From contig CM037833.1 in the NCBI GenBank assembly GCA_021234535.1, positions 23,156,918-23,220,917 on the forward strand: a DNA stretch of 64,000 nucleotides, read 5' to 3'. The notes beneath the pieces are model-generated. The model ran no database searches, was not told the origin of the DNA, and saw nothing but the letters and a program-made list of their open reading frames with translations. Source of the DNA: Stichopus chloronotus (lineage: Eukaryota > Echinodermata > Holothuroidea > Aspidochirotida > Stichopodidae). Of the stretch, positions 1 to 13,022 are shown in pieces. Position 1 is the first letter of the stretch. Each line of letters starts with the position of its first letter. The translations under genes and the position numbers were made by a program.

Positions 1-479
1 TTAAATATGGAGTTACTTCTATGTTAATTTCGGCTTTCTATAGAGATGAAAGGGATAGGCCTGTCCAGGTTAAACACGTAATGCCATCTTTTGAACGAAA
101 ACTATTATTGCACAGTGTCTGAAACAGTGGTTGCTTTCAGAAAATAAACACATGGGATTAGGATGGTCTTTGTGAAAAAAGCAGCAAACTTTTTTGAGTC
201 ACTTTTAGGAAAGAACACCTTATAACCTGTGTGGCATTATTGACAGAGACTTGAAACGATGACATGAGAAAAAGGAGAGGCGAGAGCAAGTTAACTGTGG
301 TAAAAAAATAATAAATAGTGTTTTTATTTGTTCACACTACATTTACCATCAGTAACTCTGATTTAAGAAACTAATGCATGTAGTAAATTCAATGTTGACT
401 TTGAAACAAAGTCTATATTTCCATGTGCAAGGAATACAGTAGTAACTATAAACTCAGAAAATGTAAAGTCATTTCTTAC

Positions 480-533
480 CTTATCAGTGAAATCAGGTGT
501 CATATATTCATCATTCATATCATCCGAGGGAAT
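480..533 (-). CDS. Gene A micro-exon with an EYMTPDF tyrosine motif
   Basis: This 54-bp phase-0 exon reads IPSDDMNDEYMTPDFTDK. It is preceded on the minus strand by a T-rich acceptor ending CTTTAG and followed by a GTAAGA donor. Acidic residues around a single tyrosine suggest a phosphorylation and SH2-docking site (inference). The EYMT core recurs in the second SH2 exon of gene B (EKEYMTF), which ties it to this family. It is the last gene A exon visible before the left edge, so the gene continues outside the window. Confidence 0.6.
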
Positions 534-1335
534 CTAAAGATAAAAGGGCCAATTTACAAATCTAACGAGCAAACTATCATTCGAGAACATATTTCTTGCT
601 CAAGGATACATCCGAAGTGACTTGCAGAACAGAACATTAGTCCTCACTTTTAACTGAGTGTTTTAGTTGTAGAATCGTACAGAAGAGCAAATTGAAAGGG
701 ATCTTTTTGAAAATGAATGTTAACATTGGCAAATACAGTATCAAAATACAGTAAAACACATTAAGTAAAAAGGGTAATCGATGATGTTGTAAATAGATAT
801 TCAATCTCGGATTGACTTTTTTATGAATAGAGATTCATTGAGTTTAATTTGAAAGTCTGCGCTCCTTCATCTGGCATTTACAAGTTAGTGAGGCGACATG
901 TGCTGCACTTTCTGTTTAGTGATGTGATCAAGTAGTGCAATGGTAGATCTACCTGAGAAGCTAACCATCATCTGGTAGCCGAGAGTCCTTTTGGTACTAT
1001 CAATGTAAGAATAATTTTTATCACAAAAACCTTCAACAAGAAATATTTGCTTACTTTGGAGGTACTGAATACAACGTACATTTTCCCTTACGTTTTGATG
1101 AATAATTCAAAGATTGAAATAAAGGTCTCTTCATGAGGGTTTGTCGGGACGAACGGGGAGTGTAAAAAGGCAAAGCTCACCACAACAGAAGCCAACCTTA
1201 AGAGCTCCCTATTTTTTTTCTTAGAGTGAATAATTAGGATTACCTTAGTCTACGCAATAATCGTCTATATCTGCTCTCTTCGTGACATTTTCAATATTTT
1301 CAGAGATATTTTGAATTAGCGTACCTTTTCTTTAC
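534..1335. other. Gene A intron, no other feature
   Basis: AT-rich sequence without a supported exon on either strand. The short ORFs here have no splice context and no recognisable motif. Confidence 0.4.
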
Positions 1336-1395
1336 TCAGTCGTGCATCATATAGGGCTCGATATTGTAGGGATCAACTTTATCGCATACGATGTC
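1336..1395 (-). pseudogene. Possible decayed gene A micro-exon (DPYNIEP)
   Basis: The minus strand reads DKVDPYNIEPYMMHD and then TGA. VDPYNIEP resembles VDPYHIQP in the 37.6-kb exon of gene B. The T-rich tract upstream ends in GCAC where an acceptor would need GCAG, and there is no clean donor before the stop. I read it as a possible broken cassette. The match is short and could be chance. Confidence 0.25.
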
Positions 1396-3220
1396 ACGTG
1401 CAAACAAAAACGCATTCGCATCATCACCCAGACTCATCCCTGCTCATAGTATCAGACCCATTGAGATTTTATGTCACGGGATTTTTTACGCTCTCGTATC
1501 CACATAGGCATCCGTAGATATAAAATCCTGGATTTAATGCGATGTCCTGGTGTACATATTCAGCTATTGTGTGTAGACACTTTATCTAGTTCTTGCATTG
1601 TCGGGTTGCCCTCGTGATATTGCGAGTATCATTGAACCTATTTATTTATTGTGCTGATGCTGTATCCTGTTGATGTAAGTACCTAGTATGTCATTGTGTG
1701 TGGTGTCATGTCCTATAATGTGAGCAGTAGACTGTTTATTCGGGTACTCACACGAAATTAACTTACTTAGTAATTACACGAAATTAACAAGCGTATATAC
1801 TTGAAGTATAGAGAGAAAAAAATGACAGAATAGTAATGCCGACCAGCCGGTATCCAACGGAGAATTCCTAGTAACAATAGTTGAGATGCATTTGCCCGTA
1901 GCCTAGTGAGGTATAATAATAATTTAATAAGGTATAAAACAGGTATAACATGACTACTGTAATAGGCATAGTCACACATATGAATCTTTGCCTGAAAGTA
2001 GTGGCAAGAATAATCCTGACAACATTTAAAAAATAGACATCATCATCGACGGATTTCTTCTCTCCGTATAACCTATGCACATCTTGCCAAACTTGCAAAC
2101 ATTAATGGCAACCTTTCACACGGTAAAGTCTTCTATGGCTAATGTATAACAACGGTTTCTTCTCAAAGGCCCAGCTGTCCTAATTAGTTCCAAGAGCCGA
2201 AAACATCAATAACGTGTTGGCGGACGCTGTTAAGGATAGTCCCCAAAGGTAAGGAATGGATCTCAACCCAAGTGAAACCACCCGGGAGAAACCATCTGTC
2301 CTTAACTTATCGATGGCCGAACAGCGAAACACCCGACGTGAGGAACATTAGACATCGAACCTAACCATATGAAATTACCTGCTTCTGTACTAACTATGCA
2401 CCAGAGTGAGGGACGAGCGACGGACTGGACCTATTCGTCGGACTCCTCAGGGACATATGGTCAAATACAGACTCTGATACCATTGCGTCCGACAGGTAGC
2501 ACGCGACAACGGTGGAAGGATGTTGTGGTAAGCAAATAGTGCAATCGGTACGCTTAAAGTGATTGCGTGTGTACTGAAAAACCAATAGGATAAGATTACA
2601 TTTTATCTTGGCTTTTGCCTTATTTTGAAATGTACACGTGAGGTTGTACATAAATGGACTATGTTTTTATATGAACGCAAACGACGGCAACTACTTTGAA
2701 AAGGAACAGGATTGGCATAAAACAGCAAAAACCAGAGATAATATTTGAAAATTAACGGTCCTTACAACAAACACCAACATAATGAATATGTAACAGCACA
2801 GGTCTCACTGTTGTATTAAAAACATGCTACTCAAAACGTCGATTCTTGGTCGGTATCGGGAATTGTAATATTTGATGAAAGGAAGTATTGTATTTGCAAA
2901 TTACATACAAACTGATTACATCATTGCGGCGTCAGTGATCCTGAGTTGTTTTGAGAGACTGAATATTCAATACTGGTACACGTCCCATTGGCTTGTTCAA
3001 TAAGCATAAGGTTCATTTCAATAAAAACTGTCAACCACTATGTTATTGTATTTTACACTTGTTGCCTTTATGCTAGAAAAATTTGAAAATCATATGACAG
3101 ACCTAACCACCTACTACCACTTTATTTTTCCAAATTGTCTGAATGTTGCAATTAAAGGCCTTACCAAACTTGGAATTGAAATTTCAATATTTTTACTTTT
3201 TGCCTACACAAGCAATCACT
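1396..3220. other. Gene A intron, no supported gene
   Basis: Only short unsupported ORFs are present. I see no splice-framed coding sequence and no recognised repeat. Confidence 0.35.
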
Positions 3221-4160
3221 TTAAGGCACAAATTTAGTGCAGCAGTGTTGAGTGCTGAATCAGCTCCTATGGAGGCGCTGATGGGAATCCAGGACAACGC
3301 CCATATCATACTGCGGAGGAGGAGGTATGGAAGGCATACCCACGATTACTTGCAAACGCCCACGCTTGTGCCCATCGACGACTTGTCCAGAAACAGGGTG
3401 GATGGCTGCGATAAACTAGCGGTAGTCGCAGATCGTGCTGATAGATTCTAACTCTGAGAACAGTGTTTGAAGGAAGTCCCAAACTTCTGTCCAATTGACT
3501 AAGGTACGAAGAACCTAAGTCCCTTTGACACCGAAGTCGTCCAGCACCACTGAGCGAAGCGGAACAGACAGGAGGAAAAACCAGACTGGAGGGAAAGCAG
3601 ATGCGTCGAGCCCGTACCAGCCAGATTACATCAGCGAGGATTGCGAGGAGATCGAGGAGCCGGAAATCCTTCGGACGGACGTAATTATTGTTGCCCGGAT
3701 ACAGACTGACGATATAACGCCACGATCCGTTCTTTTTTGTGCTGGAAAGGAACGTGGACAATACGAAGGATTCCTCTCCCCAAGTCGCACCAAAAATAGG
3801 GCATTTTTTTTTATCCGCCCTTTAATTGCGAACTCGAGAGTCAGGCGCTAGTGTGGATCAGGGGTATTGGAGTCACTCGGAAACCTAAGGGAGCAGCCCC
3901 CGATTGCGCTTGTACGTGATCAGGGTGGAGTGACTCCTTCTTACATCAGGCAAGTCCTCCTCGATAGAGCAGGAATACCTGTGGAGGGAATCTAAGCTAA
4001 AAAGGAGGTAAATCTGGCTATCCAATATCTGCTGGTCAAGCCTTAGGGTTTATGGAATGTCCCTTATGGAATGTATAGAACCTCAGTTCCTCAACTTTTG
4101 AGAACTGTAGTTGATGGGGAAAATGATGAGGCTAGTCCCCATTCCCAACTGTGGCACCGC
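3220..4160. other. GC-richer island, probably mobile-element remnant
   Basis: This stretch is visibly richer in G and C than its surroundings and has moderately long ORFs on both strands, none with a motif I recognise. One plus-strand ORF (3525-3851) has an acidic segment reading PDYISEDCEEIEEPEIL. The abrupt composition change inside a gene A intron fits an inserted element or a processed fragment, but no terminal repeats or target duplication are visible. Confidence 0.25.
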
Positions 4161-4259
4161 CAGTGTTGCAACAAATAACAAATTTCCGAATTTTTAATTT
4201 ATTTCTTGAGGATTTTTAAAAGGACTGAAGCTCAAATAGCTTCAAACAACTTGACACAT

Positions 4260-4490
4260 GCGCACAATCTTAAATACCTACATACATATGTCTATATGCA
4301 CATAGATACATACTTATACAGGTAAATAGTAACGTAAATACGTACCTACATGTGTACATATATAGGTAAATACGTGCATACATAGGCTATACGCGTAGAT
4401 GAGCGCACGCAGACACGAACGTTCGCCACAAAGGTGAATACGTACATACGTGTAAACTTACATACCTACATGTAGTAGATTATGAATACC
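4260..4490. repeat. Degenerate TACATA-type microsatellite
   Basis: Repeated TACATA, TACGTA and GTACATA words with interruptions, including many ACGT and ATAC steps. It lies in the gene A intron just 3-prime (minus sense) of the duplicated proline exons. Confidence 0.6.
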
Positions 4491-4775
4491 AACAACCATT
4501 CAGTTATTATTGAACAAACGACTGTTTCACGCAACCTACACTTACATCCTGTTTATTACTTTCTACCATATTTGTACATACCATATCACTCGCCATATAG
4601 ATCTGACACTAAATAGACGTACACCGCAACCGGGCTAATCTCTACTATTGCCTTTATTGTACGTGTGGATCCGTACCCTGTTTCGGAGTCACCACACTAC
4701 ATACGCACATAGGCACATACAAAGAATAGAATCAAATGCGAATATCATTCAATTTTGAACTTCTGTCTTAATTAC

Positions 4776-4859
4776 CTTTTGTTTCATATCTGGCTGGGTG
4801 TCGTTTCTTTCTGTTGTAAAACTAGATACTCTACTAGCGGCGATTGGTGGAGAATCGAT
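4776..4859 (-). CDS. Gene A proline/threonine micro-exon, copy 1
   Basis: An 84-bp phase-0 exon encoding 28 residues. It starts IDSPPIAASRVSSFTTERND and ends in MKQK at a GTAAT donor; the acceptor is ATTTTAG. It is a tandem duplicate of the exon at 5006-5089, and flanking intron sequence is also alike. A third, more diverged copy lies at 12942-13022. The SPPI...R core could be an SH3 ligand (inference). Confidence 0.65.
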
Positions 4860-5005
4860 CTAAAATGAAACGTTGATCGACTACATTTGTATAGATCTTT
4901 ATAAACTATTGAAATTGATACATGCATATATACATGCATACATCATATCTGCACAGAAGAGAATCAAATTTGAACTTCATTCAGTGTTTAAACTGTCATA
5001 AATAC

Positions 5006-5089
5006 CTTTTGTTTCACCTCTGACCGGGACCCGTTTCCTTCTGTTGTAACAGTAGGTGTTCTGCTTGCGGGAATTGGTGGAGAATATAT
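5006..5089 (-). CDS. Gene A proline/threonine micro-exon, copy 2
   Basis: An 84-bp phase-0 exon that begins IYSPPIPASRTPTVTTEGNG and ends VKQK before GTATT. The acceptor is ATTTTAG. It aligns residue for residue with 4776-4859 and shares its intron edges, so this cassette arose by local tandem duplication. The PPIPASR segment is a plausible SH3-binding stretch (inference). Confidence 0.65.
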
Positions 5090-7759
5090 CTAAAATGAGA
5101 CATTGATCGACTACATTGGAAGAGATCGTTGTAAACTAGCGAAATGATAGAATGTTACTCAATCGAATACAAAGCAAAGATGTTATTACCTCACAGTGAC
5201 GCCATACGGGCATACGCGATAGCGCCTCCCTTCAAATGACATAATTTGTAACTTACACATTTAGCAACACAACCAGTTGGTGCTATCGGGAACATCACGC
5301 GTATGCTCAAAAGTCTGCCTCCTACTTACGATATTCGGAGAATCAGTTCTGTTGGTATTTAACACAAAGAATACAATCTTGTTTGTCAGTCGATGGCGGT
5401 GCCATTCGATGGTTTTTCCTCTCTAATTACATCGTAGTTGCCAAGTGAACCAGAGTAGCAATTCTCGAGTCGCTAAACCCTGTTTGTGCGTGTATTTGGT
5501 TATAGCAAGGCAGTGATAAGTTTTGTAAGGAATGTGTTGTGATGAATTAAGAAACTTTTATCTGTAATGATTGCGTGTGTTACTTTTGGGCTTACTAGAG
5601 GGCGAATACTAAAATTGTGGATAGGAAAAGTATGTTAATATCATATCTCTTTGTAGATTTAAGATGGCAACTGCTGATTATGAACGTATGGGTGCATAAC
5701 ATTATCAAATGAAGGTACCTTATTTAGTTGTCCAATGTCATTTGCTGTCACAGGAGATTAACCTTTTGTGGACATAATATCTAAAGATAGGCATCACGGA
5801 AACTTACTGATCATGTACGTTTTATATAAGCGGGTGACAACTAGGGACGCCATCCTCCCGGTGTGCTTTTTTAGTAACTCATGGGGAGAAGAGTGACTAT
5901 GCCACCAGGTATTTAAAAAAGCTTAATTGAATATGAGTCTGTAAAAGGAAGTTATTCTGTTTAGAATTTGTACAGTTTGTTTTGCCCAGAAATCAAACTT
6001 AACTGACACTTTAGAGGTTGTTTTAACATCACTAAATAGAGTGCCCTTTTAAGTTGATTGTAATTCCATATATGCCAATGCTTACTTTGCATTTCACAAA
6101 CGTCGTTAGTGCGACCCCTTCTAAATGTCCTTTTGGTATTACAGCTCCCTGGTGAAAGGATCACTGCATAGGAAAAGATTGTGAATCCCTATTCCCGATC
6201 AAATAAAAGATCTTAATTTTGATAGGGTTAGTAGTCACCTGCGGGCTACGGTTCAAAGCTTTCTTACTGAGGTTTTCATTCACAGAAATGTAGATTTGCT
6301 GAACAGTAATTTTTTTACTCAAAATTCAGTACGTTTAAATGAACAAGTTGGGGTAAACCTACTCTTGTAATGAAGGTGATAACCTTGTATTTGCAGTTTC
6401 CAAATGAGCTTGAATGCTGATATTGAACAGCTGTTGTTATTGTGTGCCATATTAGTTCCTTTTTGATGCAGAATTTCCCCGTAAGTGGTATGAAAAGTAA
6501 TTAGGCCTACTTACTACGCATTACAAAACTGTCCGAGTATTCCCAAACAAGGTCGAGAAATCTTGCGAACGAACTTTGAAGTTGGTCTGCAGGTGCAGTA
6601 TATGAAGATAGTTGTTGGATTTTTTATGGACTAAAGGTTACTTTGGGTCACAAAAATTTTGAAGTTACAGTTGGAAATATTTTTGCCGATACTGGCAAGA
6701 AGTATTTATTGTCACCAGTAGGTAAAGAGCCCTATAATTGCGATGACTAAGGAAAGAACTACTCTGAGAACTTCATAGCCGCTACTGTATAGCGTCTCAC
6801 TCTTTTCGTTTTAACAATTCTGTGACATACTTCCTAAACATTTCTGCACCCTGTTTTTGACATCCATTTACTACTTAATGCTGCTTTTGTATTTATAAGC
6901 AAGTGGGTTTTGATTTTTTAACTAATGCATACGCCTATCCATGCTAATTCATTAGATACCTCAGACAGTTACCCTCCCATTGGAAAAGAGAACTTATGTC
7001 CACCTCAAAGCAAAAATCTTCCAACTGCTTAGCAAATTTATCCAAGTGCTCAAAGAACACTAGTATATGCCTCCTTCATTTGCTGATTTGCTGATCACAG
7101 CCGAATCACCAGGACAAAAATGTATCAGAGAGGGAGAAAAAGGAAGTAAAATCACTGGTACGTGTTTTCCTCCAGATAAGATAAATTATATTTGATTTAC
7201 ATATTGAAAATTAAGGTTACATGTGAGATAGAAAGATAAATACAAGGGATAATTACCCAACTTCAAAATATTAAGACTGGTGACAAGTGGGAAGTAAACT
7301 TTGCTGTATTTGTATTTAGAGATTTTAGTGTTTTACAGCTTTTATCGTTGCATCACTAAAATTCCATATAGACACACCAGAGAACGAGAAACACAATTGT
7401 TGTTTTTTTTTAGTTTTTTCTTTTAAATGAAAATTCCCACAATTTTTAGAATTATAGCGATAAAATGACATAGTAAAAGAGTGTTTGAGATTTAATGTCA
7501 GCATTTTGTTTAAAAAATCCTACCTGAAAATAGCTGTTCTAAATTTGATTACATGAGAAGAGCGCAACGCCCTTAAGCTACTAAAAAAAATGGAATTGTG
7601 TGATCTAAATATTTTGCTGTACAAACAGTACGAATGGTTCTTTTTTGATGATTTTTTTCAGGAAAATTTGGTTTAGAGCTGATTTGTATGTGTTTTCCCA
7701 CACCTCTACTTAGTAAGATACACTAAAAACAATGAGCAATACAAAATGTACAAGGAAAA

Positions 7760-8830
7760 AGTACTTAAAACATCCTGAACTTTATTCAGAAGGGCGATGT
7801 ATTTGGAAAGTTTCTCACATACCTTTGAAATGTGATCCTTCCATGTGTGTGATCGATCAAAATCCCAAGAAGTTTAGTTGAGTAAACCCTTTCAATATTT
7901 ACGCTGTTTATATGGATATTTAAGGTTGGTTTCAAAAACTTGTTGGAAAAGAAAATATAATTCGTTTTCTCTATGTTCAGTTATTAATTGAAAACCAAGT
8001 GTATAGCTTCAGAAGACATTGACCCTATCAAATAAAATAGTAATACCGTTATGCAAACAGAAGATATTTGTATCACCTGCAAATAAAACGGATCTTAATA
8101 TGACAGACACATTGCAAATGTCACTAATGTACAATATGGATAGTTTGGGTCCTAAAATTGACCCTTGTGGAACTCCACAACTCAACTTCACGTAAGGACT
8201 TCCTGTTATTGAAATCAATATACTGTTTTCTATTAGCTAAGTAGTTTTCCACCCACTTTAAGACCATACGTCTAACACCGATATGCTCGAACTTCTTTAA
8301 GAGAATGATCTATAGCATCAGAAGTCTTTCACAAATCGATATAGATAACTAATTTACGTTTAATACAATTTGTGATCAATGCCATTGTGATTGATCCATT
8401 ACTTCTAAATCCATTTTGACTATTACTGAGAATTTCATTTTTGTCAATAAAGTTGCTTGAGTCTTGATTCAAACAGCTTTTCTAGGATCTATAAAAACGA
8501 TGAAACTAATGAAACCGGTCTATATAGTTAGTATACAAGCTCTTCCCACCTGATTTGTAAATAGGAATATCTCACGCAATCTTCATGCTATCAGGGAAGT
8601 ATCAATCTAAAAATGATTTATTAAAAATGAAAAATGTATGCAAGAGGTTTAGCAATATCATAATTGACCGTTTGGACAATATTCATGCTTATACCATTGT
8701 TATCCATGGATGTTTTATTACTTAGATTTTTCATAACAAGAAAAACTTCAAAATTAGAAATGGGTGTTAAGTACAAAGAATTACAACAACATGTTTTCGA
8801 GGAGCCCGATGTTTTCGCTGGCACGTGCAG
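7760..8830 (-). mobile_element. Decayed non-LTR retrotransposon (LINE) ORF2 fragment
   Basis: Reverse-transcriptase motifs appear on the minus strand in broken frames. The upstream part reads VMKNLSNKTSMDNNGIS, matching the usual region before RT block 1. Then comes LSCGVPQGSILGPKLSILYI (the GVPQGSILGP block) and FAGDTNIF, where the catalytic FADD is changed to FAGD. A downstream segment reads IEKTNYIFFSNK-like sequence and KLLGILIDH. Several stops and shifts interrupt it, so it is dead. It sits inside a gene A intron in the same orientation. The clade is not resolved. Confidence 0.8.
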
Positions 8831-9691
8831 TAGATTCAGGCTTAAATGTTACCGACATGTTGTTCTGCCCGAAAGCATTTAACAAGGAAGAAGCCACATA
8901 AGATGTGGCAAGACACTAGTCTAAGTCGATCTCGAGTTGCTTGCGTTGAACCTGCAGTAAATTCCTTGCAGTTCAATCCTAGGATAAGCCATACGAGCAA
9001 CGTTACTTCACTGAGCCTCAAAAGGAATGTCCATATCACGCATGTGGCTGCTGATATCGTTCCTCATTTTTAACGCTTTCCGCCAGCTGGGTAAGTGCCA
9101 TAAGATCCGTGTCCACTTTGCGAACCGTAACAGCGCCACCTCGATCATCCATATGAAATAATTCTCTCAGCTCTCAATGGCGTGTAAGAGGAACATTGAG
9201 TTGTTTCCTGAAGTTCACCTCATTTTCCTGAACCTGCCAACTTTCCTTCACATACTTATGACAAATGGTCCAACTAAGAGGATCCCCATGTTTTACACAC
9301 AACCGAACATGATTGAGTGAGTCAATAACGATTCAATTTGGTTTCATGACCAGACACTTTACAGTCTTAATACTTAAAATGCTTTCAGCCAGTTAAAGGA
9401 TCAAAAAGTTTGACAGTTTTTTTAACTGTTGGATGTGAAACTTTACAAATTATGATAATCTTGAGCATCAGTCAGGCTTGTATCCCTCAATATCCTCACA
9501 AGTTCAACTCAGTGAGCCCCTTTAACAAAAGCCTACACCAATTTATCCATCAAAATTGTTTGTCTACAGTTAACATAGCTTCAGCTAAAACCTTTGTGTT
9601 CTATGATACGATATACTTGTTCTTTGAATGCATTAAGCTAAAAGCTGAGGAGTGAGGAGTATTTAAATTGTTACTTAGCAAATGGTGTTCC

Positions 9692-10044
9692 TCAAAGGAA
9701 ATAGGGCGTTTAGAATACACCGACATGACATACAAAAGAAAATAACAGTATTCATTGTTAGACCATTCAGTTTCATCAATAATCATCTTCCAAAGTTCCA
9801 TCTTCTCAAAACATTATGCATGTGATGAGTAATGGAAGATGCATCATTTGAATTTTGAAAAGTTTGGGTGAGAAAATTAGTGTTGAATAACAAATAACTG
9901 AATTTCTATCTGTGAGGAGTTTATTTCTTGAAAAGAAGGCGACTGTCCTTCCTTATTTTGAATACTCTATCATTAAACGTCCACAGACTTTGGTTTCAAA
10001 AATATGGATGTTTTCCCTAAAACAAAAGCCCTATTTCCCTTTGA
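9692..10044. mobile_element. 353-bp MITE with terminal inverted repeats, copy 1
   Basis: The left end reads AAAGGAAATAGGGCGTTTAG and the right end is its inverse, GCCCTATTTCCCTTT. The interior matches 50714-51066 closely along its whole length, and both copies are 353 bp. The flanks here are TCAA and TTGA; in copy 2 they are TTAA on both sides. There is no transposase, so this is a non-autonomous DNA transposon, possibly of a TTAA-targeting type. Confidence 0.8.
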
Positions 10045-10392
10045 AAAGTGATACTTTCTTTTCCCAATGACTCATGACCTTGGATCCAAGGACTTCAAAA
10101 ATGGGACCTGTTGCCCTGTGAATTTGCTACTTAAAGAGAGTGAAACAGGGGCAATACTGATGTGGTTGCTCAACTCATCACTGAGGGCCAGAGATTATCA
10201 TAATATTCACAGGGCTATTCACAGGGACCGAAAAGGTTTCTGAATGTGATTATATGGACGGCAGAGTGCATTTGAGGATATGATCAGTGTGTATTCATAT
10301 ATCCCAAATACTCGTACAATTTGAAAGGAGAGGTATCGTAGTAAGATTGTTAACAACTTGCAATATCAAACGACGTACATCTATAGATGGAC

Positions 10393-10471
10393 TACATAGA
10401 AAGATAGACAGATAGAAAAATGAACAGATAGGCAGACAGATAGACAGACAGATTGACAGACAGTCAGATAA
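10393..10471. repeat. GATA/GACA microsatellite
   Basis: Interrupted run of AGATAGACAGA and GACAGACAG words. It ends a few bases from the donor site of the 10479-10550 exon, so length changes could affect splicing of that exon (inference). Confidence 0.8.
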
Positions 10472-10478
10472 ATATTAC

Positions 10479-10550
10479 CTCTACATCATAATACAATTCC
10501 TGCTCAACGTTCTCGCTTCTTTCATCATCTTCTTCGATTGGCTGGGTTAT
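10479..10550 (-). CDS. Gene A acidic micro-exon with an ELYYDVE motif
   Basis: A 72-bp phase-0 exon encoding 24 residues, bounded by a TTTTGTAG acceptor and a GTAAT donor. It starts ITQPIEEDDERSENVEQ and ends ELYYDVE. An acidic run followed by a YYDV-type tyrosine resembles docking sites in immune adaptors such as ADAP/FYB (YDDV motifs). That is a motif resemblance and not homology. Confidence 0.65.
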
Positions 10551-12941
10551 CTACAAAACGACAGTTGCCATAAAATATGACATTGGAAAGACACGAAGAA
10601 AATTTTTGTAACGCTTACTTTGTTCGATTACTTCACTGTTTAACTTTAGCTTAATTATTGTCTTTCTACCAGAATATGCTCAGAAATTCAGGTCATGTAT
10701 GTTTTGGCATGAGACGGAACAAAACCAAATAAATTATTAAGCAAGTTCCGTCAGTTGTTCGTGTCGCGCAAGGGATACCGGGACGGAGCAGGACAAACAA
10801 ATCTGTGAACAGGGCTTTATATAGTATACACCAAGCAGAACTGAATGTGTGTACTACAGTTGTAGAAAAACGCACGGTATTTCTGTGGTTGCTAAAGAAA
10901 CTGGTGACTTCCTGTCACTAATTTAATATTGGTTATTTTTAAATTAGTTATCTAATGATGAAAGTGTTGATTAACAGAGAGTTTAAGAGTTCATTCTTGC
11001 CATATGGAAAAGCAATTACTTCCTTATCGTTCCGTGAAACTAACTAGTAACGCTATGTTTTGTCAATGACTTACAGTACATTTACCGTAGAACTGCCCCA
11101 GTACCAACCTTTATCATCATCCCCGATTTGAGCTATAAATTTTAATATTTATATAATGGGAGGAGGAAGCATTTTTCCAAGATTAACTATTACTTTTTCT
11201 GCTTTAATAGATCAGCCAAGCACATGATGAAAAAATGCGCATTCAGAGGCTCCACAAGTTGCTCCCAAACAATAGGCGCTTTAAGAAACAAGATTGCCTG
11301 ATTAATTTGAAAATGCAGTACATGTTGTTGCCTAGCTACCACCTGCCATGCTGTACGCAAAGGTCTTAACAGAAGTCTGTAAGGGGGGGGGGGGAGGACG
11401 GCGATGGACAAATTAGTGGACCGGAAGGATAAAAAAGTTAAAAACTCAGTAACTTACTGTACAGTGCTGTAATATACAACGTTGCTTTACTAACGTAGGT
11501 TGGTATGGCTACTTCGCATCCATATAAAGTTGGCAGGGACAGTGGAGATCATTTTAAAGTTTTCAAGCTGTTAAAACCAAAGTGTGCTTAATTTGGTAAA
11601 TACAAACTTGTGCAATGCCCTTTTTATTTGAACCTCCCCACTAGCCCTCAGACACTCACACCAAACAAAGTGAGGAATTGTGTACAAGTGCTTCAGCATT
11701 ACATGTTTTTAGATTCCCTCTTCAGACATTGATGTGGTACACCATACAATTTTGTGATGTTTAAGTACATAACGTGAGTCACGTTGCTGTTTGTCAATGA
11801 TCCATTTTGGATGGATCAAGTCAACTAGGCCATTTAGTGGTGAGGCGGAGGGGTGAGGGTAACTCATTCACGGAATTTTGGCATTATTAGTATTCAAAAC
11901 ATGCAGAAGGTTTTACAATAGTGGAAATCAAATACCTGAACCAGAATGAAATTATTTTGTTCATTAACTAATTCTGTGCTTCATGAACCAAGTAAAGGTA
12001 TCCTGTTTTACGTAAATCTCATGTGGCTTAAAATTTAGAAATCGGAACAGTTAATACTTTTAACAATAACGTGGAAAATAGCATACTATCATATTCATGT
12101 GAAGAAGAGTACAGTACCCTACCATAGTACTGCATCCATATACTGTGCTTTGTAAGTGTAGCTCAGTGAAAGACTTTTTTTAATAATAGCAAAGTGAACC
12201 TTTCAATATTTGTTATATCCTCGCATTCAAAAATGCACAATATTCCTTTGACAATGAGTGAAATTATTGAAAGACCAAGATACATTCAACTTTCTTTCAG
12301 ATGATTCTGTATTTGGTAGCCTACTTCTGTATTAAAATTTTATTTTCAGATTTCAATCCCGATCTTGTAAAACTTCCTTAATTGCGGCACTTTCACCTCT
12401 GGAAACCTTCCAGGTTAAATTCACGTTCTGTATCATCAGTCCACACACTTTGGGAGGCTATCAAATATAACTTGTTATCGAAGTGAAAGTATTTCCTTAC
12501 ATGGTTTACTCATTTAACAAAAGTTGGTACACCTCTTGTAATACACTTGACATTTCGTTAATCGGAAAGTCATTGTATTGCAAAAAATTGAGGCAATGAA
12601 GAGATCCACTGTCAGGTTAAAGCGTCAATTTTCTTTACTTTGTCATTTTGACGGGATAATACTTTATCACATCAACATCAATTTTGCAGAAAGTGATGCA
12701 TTGGTTTTGTTGCCAAATTTTTAGTTTTGGCATTTTGAAGAAATAGTGGAAACTTGTCAAAACGTTATATTTCATTACTTTGGTCGATATTCCCAAATTT
12801 TGGATTGACGTAGGACTTGTCTGTCTGTTTCAGTTGTTCAGCACAAAAGTGACATCTTCATATCCATGTACCGAAGTCACATTGAATAGAATCAAACGTA
12901 AACATTATTCAACATACGAGTTTCTGTTTTAATTACTGTAC
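10551..12941. other. Gene A intron, no supported exon
   Basis: AT-rich intron sequence with a short poly-G run near 11383. A 9-base AG/GT-bounded possibility near 11460 is too short to support. Confidence 0.35.
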
Positions 12942-13022
12942 CTTTTTCGTCGTCTCTGACTGGGACTCGTTACTTTCTGTTGTAACAGTTGGTGGTCTAC
13001 TCGCTTGAAGGGGTGGAAGAGG
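12942..13022 (-). CDS. Gene A proline/threonine micro-exon, copy 3
   Basis: An 81-bp phase-0 exon of 27 residues that begins PLPPLQASRPPTVTTESNES and ends ETTKK at a GTACAG donor. It is a diverged copy of the 4776 and 5006 exons (shared ASR..TVTTE core), one codon shorter, and shares similar intron sequence past the donor. PLPPLQASRPP is a strong candidate SH3 ligand (inference). Confidence 0.65.

Noticed and set aside
3306..3761. 151-codon minus-strand ORF
   Set aside because: Overlapping ORFs occur on both strands in a GC-richer patch, and none shows a recognisable motif.
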